A DNA stretch of 10,608 nucleotides from an uncultured Polyangiaceae bacterium (GTDB lineage: Bacteria > Myxococcota_A > Polyangia > Polyangiales > Polyangiaceae): positions 1-10,608 of the forward strand of contig CALKVR010001305.1 of the NCBI GenBank assembly GCA_938004815.1, given 5' to 3'. The translations under genes and the position numbers were made by a program. The notes below the pieces were generated by a model. It was given only the letters and a program-made list of their open reading frames with translations, did not search any database and had not been told where the DNA came from. Each line of letters begins with the position of its first letter. The first letter of the stretch is position 1. This document shows positions 6,706-10,608 of this stretch, in pieces.

Positions 6706-7422
6706 GTGAAAAAGGTGGAAGACACGGTCCGGGCTGGGGGTCGAGCCGCGCACCTTCTTCAGACGGCACTCTCGCGCGGAGCACCTACTCTGCTGGCGCA
6801 GCTGCTGGACGCGGACTCGGAACGAGCAAGCGACCTGATAGGAGCGCTGGAGAACGTGCTCGCAGAACTCGACAACACGATAACAAAACCGTCACTGGAG
6901 GATCTTGATGGTCGCGCGGCGGACGACCTCGAGCGGGAGCACATCCACGCCCATGACGTCTACGATAGGGTTGAGGCGCTCCACGCAGTTCTCGGCGGGC
7001 CGGCGCTAGCGGGCCTCGCATTCGGGCTTGCGCAGCGCGACCCCGCCCGCGGCCTCAGACTGATGCAGCTCTTCGCGACTCTTCGCGACAAGTACACCCT
7101 GCTCCTCGCGAAGCTGGCGGACGTCATCGACCGGATCGAGGTGCAGCAGGATGTGCAGCACGTCATCGCACTACGAGCGTTGGGTATGCTCGAGAGCGGC
7201 TCGGCCTCCGGCATGTGGTCAGCAGCTGCGACCGATTCGCTGCGCGAAATCTCGCCCGAGACCATCGAAGAAATCGAGGCTTCGGTCTCTGCACTGGAGC
7301 CCACCAAACTGGTTGGCGGCCTCCGCATGGCGGTGGGTCGCTACCGGGTGCTGCTAGACCGCGACGCTCGCGGCTCCATCCTCGTGCTGGACGTCGTCAA
7401 GGGGCCGAAGCGCCGCCCGTAG
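6706..7422 (+). CDS. Uncharacterised mostly helical protein
   Basis: This 238-aa protein starts at GTG, 9 bp after the SGNH stop, with no strong Shine-Dalgarno. It is predicted mainly alpha-helical and acidic in the first 100 residues. It has an Ala/Leu/Gly-rich stretch (ALHAVLGGPALAGLAFGLA) too broken by charges to be a clear membrane helix, a helical middle (RLMQLFATLRDKYTLLLAKLADVIDRIEVQQ in the translation), and a short beta-like end GSILVLDVVKG before a KRRP tail. Codon choice is a little less GC-biased than in the genes upstream (several ACA, CTA, ATA and GAT codons), which may mean a different origin. No family is recognised. It could be the last gene of the virion operon or the first of another unit. 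Confidence 0.65.
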   Translation: MKKVEDTVRAGGRAAHLLQTALSRGAPTLLAQLLDADSERASDLIGALENVLAELDNTITKPSLEDLDGRAADDLEREHIHAHDVYDRVEALHAVLGGPALAGLAFGLAQRDPARGLRLMQLFATLRDKYTLLLAKLADVIDRIEVQQDVQHVIALRALGMLESGSASGMWSAAATDSLREISPETIEEIEASVSALEPTKLVGGLRMAVGRYRVLLDRDARGSILVLDVVKGPKRRP

Positions 7423-7432
7423 CGCACCCTTG

Positions 7433-7469
7433 AGCGGCGACTTTTCCATTCAGTAGAAAAATCGCCGCT
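7433..7469 (+). terminator. Strong hairpin 10 bp after the 238-aa gene, terminator candidate
   Basis: AGCGGCGACTTTTC (7433-7446) pairs with GAAAAATCGCCGCT (7456-7469) at 13 of 14 positions, with a 9-nt loop. The base of the stem is GC-rich and its top is an A/T tract. The T run is inside the stem rather than after it, so this is not a textbook intrinsic terminator. Its position directly after the stop of the last gene of the run supports a 3'-end role, in either direction. Confidence 0.5.
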
Positions 7470-7762
7470 AGGGCCCCTGGCTGGCCTTCTCCCGCGTCTT
7501 CGCCGAAACCCACCCTCGGCCCCGTCCGGAGTTCGCCGGAGGCGCCAGCGTCCAAATGTGTGGCGGGAATGCACGCCCCAGGTTTTCCACACCTGATCGC
7601 CCGAAGCCCTGCTCCCCTCAAAGTCTGGCGGGCGGAGCCCGCGCGCTATCGGCGCCGCCGGCGCGCGTTGGGCGCGAAAAGCGCCGCGCGAAGGCCGCGC
7701 GCGCCCCCCTGGCGCGCTCCGATTTGCTCGTCGGCGCGCCTCGCGCGCGCGTCCCCTCCCCA

Positions 7763-7793
7763 GTGCTTTAGCTCAAGGAGGCAGAGCAGAAGA
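7763..7793 (+). other. tRNA 5'-half-like remnant
   Basis: The segment reads like the 5' half of a tRNA. T and A occupy the usual positions 8 and 9, the D stem GCTC (7771-7774) pairs with GAGC (7784-7787) around a 9-nt loop containing GG, and an A follows as position 26. Downstream there is no pairing anticodon stem, no T at position 33 and no TTCGA T-loop, so it is not a functional tRNA. It may be the residue of a tRNA used as an integration site, or chance similarity. Confidence 0.25.
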
Positions 7794-7841
7794 GCATTTG
7801 AGACCCTCCCGGGGGGGATCATAAGGAGCGATTTCGCACCG

Positions 7842-7936
7842 GATCGTTCCACGATCAGGTGCTGGATCGCAGCACGATCGGGGTCGGGTTCGAGCACGGA
7901 TCGCTCCACGATCAGGGACTGGATCGCATCACGATC
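7842..7936. repeat. Four GATC-bounded dyads in two 57-bp-spaced pairs (operator or iteron array)
   Basis: Four 15-bp copies of GATCGYNNCACGATC occur at 7842-7856 (GATCGTTCCACGATC, a 6-3-6 palindrome), 7865-7879, 7899-7913 and 7922-7936 (5-5-5 palindromes). Each is preceded by G. Start-to-start spacings are 23, 34 and 23 bp, so the unit is a pair repeated with a 57-bp period. Spacings near two and three helical turns suggest cooperative binding by a dimeric protein. The array ends about 80 bp before the GTG of the winged-helix gene. It is a likely operator cluster for that gene, with an iteron-type replication origin as the main alternative. Confidence 0.65.
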
Positions 7937-7970
7937 TGGATCGGAGGGCTCAATCTCGCGTATGGAAAAG

Positions 7971-8007
7971 TTCGGGCGCCGCCCCCAGCCAGGTTGCGGC
8001 GCCCGAA
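7971..8007 (+). promoter_or_regulatory. Perfect 12-bp leader hairpin abutting the Shine-Dalgarno
   Basis: TTCGGGCGCCGC (7971-7982) is perfectly complementary to GCGGCGCCCGAA (7996-8007) around a 13-nt loop. The last two bases of the 3' arm are the first two of the AAGGAG Shine-Dalgarno (8006-8011) of the next gene. In RNA it would partly occlude the ribosome site. In DNA it is a long palindrome that could bind a regulator. Confidence 0.65.
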
Positions 8008-8019
8008 GGAGTGTCTTCC

Positions 8020-8505
8020 GTGACAGAGAAAATACCACGTCTTGGAGTTCCGTACAGGTATTCGAGCGAGCTCCTCAAACGCGCCATCAGGACTGGGAAC
8101 GCGTGGCCGGATCTCGCAGCGCGCAAGGCTGCGCGGCCCACATCGACGCCCGACCCTCAGCGGCGCGCGCGGCGCGCGGCTACGGCGAAACGCCCCCGCA
8201 GCGAGGGCGAGGGGCGGCCGGCTGACCATCCGAGCGATGCGCTGATCACGCTCGTCGCTCGGACGCTCGACGACTTCACCGCCCTTCCGTCCGGCGAGGT
8301 CATCGCGAGCACCCGCGATGTGATGGAGGCGACGCGACTCTCCATTCTGCCGGTGCGCGGCGCGCTGTCCGTGTTGCTCGCGGCCGAGCTACTGGAGCGG
8401 GTCGGGTCCAAGACGAGCACGCGCTACCGGTGGAACCTCCATCGACTCGAGGAACTCGCCGCCGGAGCCGTGCTTAGCAATTCTCAACTTGCGCAAAATG
8501 AGTGA
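8020..8505 (+). CDS. Small basic protein with candidate winged helix-turn-helix, putative regulator
   Basis: This 161-aa protein is read from the GTG at 8020, which has AAGGAG (8006-8011) at 8-nt spacing. The in-frame GTG at 8011 overlaps that motif and is less likely. The N-terminal 70 residues are basic and low in structure, with an Arg/Lys/Pro-rich linker (about 45-65). Residues 72-138 look like a winged helix: helix LITLVARTLDDF, then SGEVIASTRDVMEATRLSILPVRGALSVLLAAELLERVG (quoted from the translation), then a short wing ending STRYRWN. The layout suggests a DNA-binding regulator or replication accessory protein. The dyad array and leader hairpin directly upstream make autoregulation plausible. 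No named family is recognised. Confidence 0.65.
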   Translation: MTEKIPRLGVPYRYSSELLKRAIRTGNAWPDLAARKAARPTSTPDPQRRARRAATAKRPRSEGEGRPADHPSDALITLVARTLDDFTALPSGEVIASTRDVMEATRLSILPVRGALSVLLAAELLERVGSKTSTRYRWNLHRLEELAAGAVLSNSQLAQNE

Positions 8506-8514
8506 GGGCTCAAT

Positions 8515-8526
8515 CATGAGCTCATG
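8515..8526. promoter_or_regulatory. 12-bp perfect palindrome over the TetR start codon
   Basis: CATGAGCTCATG is a perfect palindrome that includes the ATG at 8524 of the TetR-family gene. TetR regulators commonly bind palindromes at their own start, so this may be an autorepression operator. Palindromes of this length also arise by chance a few times in 10 kb, so support is mainly positional. Confidence 0.3.
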
Positions 8527-9066
8527 GCCCGACCCACGGTGATTCGAAACGAAGCGATCTTGCAGGCCGCACGAGACGTGTTTCTCGAGCGGGGCATCCT
8601 CGCGACGTCGGCCGAGGTCGCGCAGCGCGCAGGCGTCAGTGAAGGGTCGCTGTTCAAACGTTTCAAGACCAAGGCCGACCTCTTTCGTGCCGCGATGGGC
8701 CTCGACGTCGAGCACGCTCCCCCCGGGGTGGCGCAGCTCGCGAGCCGGGTGGGCGTCGGCACCGTCGAGCAGAACCTGGTGGAGGCGTGCCTGGATGCGA
8801 TCGGCTTCGTCGAGCGAATCTTTCCGATCGCGATGATGTCGTGGTCGAACCCGAAGGTGAACGATTGCATGCCCTTCGCGAACGACATCGAGCCGCCTCC
8901 TCTCCGGCTCCAGCGGCTGCTCGCCGAGTACCTGAGCGCCGAGCAGGCGCTCGGTCGGGTGCGGCCGATCGAGGCCAAGATCGTCTCGCGCGCGATCCTC
9001 GGCGCCGTGAACGGCTACGTCTTCACCGAGGCTCGAGCCGATCGATCGCGACGCATACGTGCGTGA
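8524..9066 (+). CDS. TetR/AcrR-family transcriptional regulator, apparently frameshifted at the C-terminus
   Basis: The N-terminus is a standard TetR DNA-binding domain: MARPTVIRNEAILQAARDVF, then a helix-turn-helix at about 27-46 (ATSAEVAQRAGVSEGSLFKRF), followed by KTKADLFRAAM. The remainder is an all-helical ligand-binding and dimerisation domain. In this frame the protein ends at 180 aa after an atypical EARADRSRRIRA tail. In the frame shifted by one base, the DNA goes on to encode a natural TetR ending (see 9041-9190), so an indel near 9031-9049 has probably broken the gene. Such proteins repress nearby genes and release DNA on binding a small molecule. The MscS-type channel downstream is one possible target. 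The ATG at 8524 has no well-placed ribosome site; the GAGGG at 8504-8508 is better placed for an eight-codon frame at 8516. Confidence 0.85.
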   Translation: MARPTVIRNEAILQAARDVFLERGILATSAEVAQRAGVSEGSLFKRFKTKADLFRAAMGLDVEHAPPGVAQLASRVGVGTVEQNLVEACLDAIGFVERIFPIAMMSWSNPKVNDCMPFANDIEPPPLRLQRLLAEYLSAEQALGRVRPIEAKIVSRAILGAVNGYVFTEARADRSRRIRA

Positions 9067-9190
9067 GTACGTGAAGATCCTCGTGGCCGGGATGACCCCC
9101 GAAGCACCTCGCGCCGTCGCGAAGCCGGCGCGGGCGCGCGCCGCCCCCGCGCGTCGCGCCGGTGTCTCCGCGCCGCCGCCCGGAGGCTGA
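9041..9190 (+). pseudogene. Out-of-frame C-terminal remainder of the TetR-family gene
   Basis: Read from ATC at 9041, one base out of the TetR frame, the translation is IDRDAYVREYVKILVAGMTP followed by an Ala/Pro/Arg-rich tail ending at TGA 9188-9190. YVREYVKILVAGMTP is typical of the last helix of TetR-family proteins, so the intact protein would have had about 222 residues. The cause may be a true mutation or an assembly error. The local GATCGATCGCG stretch is a plausible slippage site. Confidence 0.65.
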
Positions 9191-9216
9191 GCGGCATCTG
9201 GTAGGCTCCGGCCCGG

Positions 9217-10608
9217 TTGGAGCACATTCAGCGGACCCTGAGCGGCGCCTCGGGCGCGACCATCGGCGTCGCGGTCGCTCTCGTGCTGCTCGCGTCTGCT
9301 GCGCTCGTGTTCGGGCCCGGTGAGCGGCGCCAGCTCGGCCAGCCGCTCTTTTTCCTCATTGCCCATTTCTTCTTCAAGGCGATCGAGCTCGTCCTCGAAG
9401 AGGGCTCGGCGATGTGGAACATCGCGTCGCTCCTGGCGCTGACTGCGCTCCTCGTCGCCATCGGCCGCGCGGGCGTGCTCCTCGTGATCGAGGCGATCCT
9501 GGGCAAGCGGCTCAACCGCCCCTTGCCGAAGATCATCCGCGACATCCTTCAGGGCGTCGTCTACTTCGTCCTGCTCCTCGGGGTGCTGCGACAGCTGGGG
9601 CTGGAGCCGGGGCAGTTGCTCACGACCTCGGCGCTCCTCACCGCGGTCATCGGCCTCTCGCTGCAGGACACGCTCGGAAACCTCATCGCCGGCTTGGCGG
9701 TGCAGATGCAGCGGCCGTTCGAGATCGGCGACTGGATCCAGTACGACGCCGAGACCAAGAACATCGGCCGTGTGCTCGAGATCAACTGGCGCGCGACGCG
9801 GCTCCTGACGCTCGACGAGGTCGAGATCATCGTCCCCAACGGGATGTTGGCCAAGGCTGCGCTGCGCAACTACTCGCGCCCGACCGCGGCCTCGCGTCGC
9901 AACCTGTACGTGTCGGTGACGTACGACATCCCGCCACGCCGCGTGCAAGAGATCATCCTCGAGGCGATCGCCGATTCGCCCGGCGTGCTTCGCGACCCGC
10001 CGCCGTCGGTCGTGACCAACAACTTCGGCGACTCGGGCATCGAGTACTGGATCCGCGTGTTCACCGACCAGTTCCACCGCCGAGACGTGGTCGACGGCGG
10101 CGTGCGCGATCGGGTGTGGTACGCGTTCCAACGCGCGGGGATCTCGATTCCGTACCCCCACCGCACCGTGCACCTCCAACAGCACTCCGAGGAGACGCGG
10201 GCCAAAGAGGCCGAGCGCCGGACGCGCAAGCGACAGCGAGCCCTCGAGAACGTGGACTTCTTGAAGGTCGTCGACGAGTCCGCGATCAAGGCGCTGGCCG
10301 AGCGGGCGTCGACGCGCTTGTTCTCGGCCGGCGAGGTCATCGTGCGGCAGGGTGAAGAGACGCACGAGCTCTTCATCATCCTGCGCGGCGAGGTCGCGGT
10401 CGTCCTCGATTCGGCGGGCGAGACCGTCGAGGTCACCCGCCTCGGTCGCGGCAAGTTCTTCGGCGAGATGGCGCTCGTGACCGGAGAGAAGCGAAAGGCC
10501 ACCGTAAAGGCGGTCGCCGACTGCGAGGTCCTCGTCATCGACGACGACGCCTTCGAGCAGGTGTTGCGCGAGCGCCCCGAGGTGATCTCATCGCTGAGCC
10601 GCGTGCTC
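9217..10608 (+). CDS. MscS-type channel fused to a cyclic-nucleotide-binding domain (bCNG type), 3'-truncated
   Basis: The frame is open for 464 codons to the window end. The only candidate start after the in-frame TAG at 9202-9204 and ahead of the first hydrophobic segment is TTG 9217. Helices at about 13-32, 60-85 and 103-122 lead to the pore-lining MscS helix and its follow-up GLSLQDTLGNLIAGL (from residue 146) and the beta-domain entry RPFEIGDW. The MscS soluble domain continues to about residue 325. A basic linker leads to a cNMP-binding domain from about 345, with the phosphate-binding cassette FGEMAL (415-420) and Arg426 in EKRKATV. This order matches the bacterial cyclic-nucleotide-gated branch of the MscS superfamily: inner-membrane channels thought to respond to cyclic nucleotide rather than mainly to tension. 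The domain is nearly complete at the edge. It looks like a normal host gene. Confidence 0.9.
   Translation, partial: MEHIQRTLSGASGATIGVAVALVLLASAALVFGPGERRQLGQPLFFLIAHFFFKAIELVLEEGSAMWNIASLLALTALLVAIGRAGVLLVIEAILGKRLNRPLPKIIRDILQGVVYFVLLLGVLRQLGLEPGQLLTTSALLTAVIGLSLQDTLGNLIAGLAVQMQRPFEIGDWIQYDAETKNIGRVLEINWRATRLLTLDEVEIIVPNGMLAKAALRNYSRPTAASRRNLYVSVTYDIPPRRVQEIILEAIADSPGVLRDPPPSVVTNNFGDSGIEYWIRVFTDQFHRRDVVDGGVRDRVWYAFQRAGISIPYPHRTVHLQQHSEETRAKEAERRTRKRQRALENVDFLKVVDESAIKALAERASTRLFSAGEVIVRQGEETHELFIILRGEVAVVLDSAGETVEVTRLGRGKFFGEMALVTGEKRKATVKAVADCEVLVIDDDAFEQVLRERPEVISSLSRVL

Larger units (their letters stand above)
7470..8019. other. Non-coding, structured junction/control region
   Basis: I accept no gene in these 550 bp. 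Frames that stay open here do so because of high GC and because the main repeat has a 57-bp (multiple of three) period. The stretch contains a GC-rich 6-3-6 hairpin (7628-7642), a one-mismatch DnaA-box-like TTTTCCACA (7583-7591), a tRNA-like remnant, the four-dyad array and the leader hairpin described separately. It separates phage-like genes from host-like genes. Confidence 0.6.

Noticed and set aside
7583..7591. DnaA box (TTTTCCACA)
   Set aside because: Single site with one mismatch to the usual TTATNCACA and no cluster of further boxes. Kept only as a weak hint for an origin.
7628..7642. GCGGGC-GGA-GCCCGC hairpin as a terminator
   Set aside because: Perfect but short, with no T tract and in extremely GC-rich DNA where such stems are frequent by chance.
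7842..7936. CRISPR-like array
   Set aside because: Only four short palindromic units with 8- and 19-bp gaps that are themselves similar between the two pairs. There are no spacers of uniform length and no cas genes.
7859..8023. 54-codon GTG frame whose stop overlaps the GTG at 8020 as GTGA
   Set aside because: The overlap is attractive, but there is no ribosome site near 7859, the frame is made largely of the dyad repeat and the leader hairpin, and the product resembles nothing known.
7560..8225. 221-codon + strand frame (and similar minus frame 7646-8038) across the repeat region
   Set aside because: They run through the hairpins, the dyad array and the start of the winged-helix gene. Openness is explained by GC content and the 57-bp repeat period, and the sequence is Arg/Ser-rich with no domain.
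9050..9190. Separate small gene downstream of the TetR regulator
   Set aside because: The shifted frame has no start codon with a ribosome site, and its first part matches a TetR C-terminal helix, so it is the continuation of that gene.
8389..10365. Very long open frame (658 codons) on the minus strand
   Set aside because: It lies opposite the TetR and MscS/cNMP genes, whose domains are clear. The translation is Arg/Asp/His-rich low-quality sequence typical of an antisense frame in GC-rich DNA.

Overview
The window is GC-rich throughout, with the Arg/Ala/Gly/Pro-rich coding style of a high-GC Gram-negative bacterium. A myxobacterial or other deltaproteobacterial host is my best guess. It rests only on composition and on the MscS/cyclic-nucleotide channel at the right end; no taxonomic marker gene is present. 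All genes I accept are on the + strand.

Left part (1-6696): ten compact genes, most separated by 0-30 bp or overlapping by 1-4 bp (ATGA, GTGA and TGATG junctions). In order they encode an Arg-rich three-helix membrane protein (open at the window edge), a 259-aa candidate major capsid protein, a 202-aa Pro-rich/beta-rich candidate minor capsid or vertex protein, a 588-aa candidate spike with duplicated domains, two coiled-coil proteins, a small glycine-rich membrane protein, two paralogous membrane-anchored proteins, and a membrane-anchored SGNH hydrolase. No terminase, portal, tail tube or tape-measure gene is visible. A capsid-like protein surrounded by many small membrane proteins is the layout of tailless, membrane-containing icosahedral phages (PM2, PRD1, autolykivirus type). 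My leading reading is the virion module of an undescribed double-jelly-roll-like phage or prophage. The packaging ATPase, replication and integration genes would have to lie upstream. The family assignment is inference and needs structure prediction.

Middle (6706-8019): an unrecognised mostly helical 238-aa protein, then a strong hairpin just after its stop, then about 600 bp with no convincing gene. This gap holds a tRNA 5'-half-like remnant (7763-7793), an array of four near-identical GATC-bounded dyads arranged as two 57-bp-spaced pairs (7842-7936), and a perfect 12-bp GC-rich hairpin (7971-8007) whose 3' arm runs into the Shine-Dalgarno of the next gene. It looks like a control region or a boundary of the element.

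Right part (8020-10608): a small candidate winged-helix protein that may act on the dyad array, a TetR-family regulator whose C-terminal part continues in another frame (apparent frameshift near 9031-9049), and an MscS-type channel fused to a cyclic-nucleotide-binding domain that runs off the window. The TetR and MscS genes look like ordinary host chromosome, so the element/host boundary probably lies between about 7422 and 8516.
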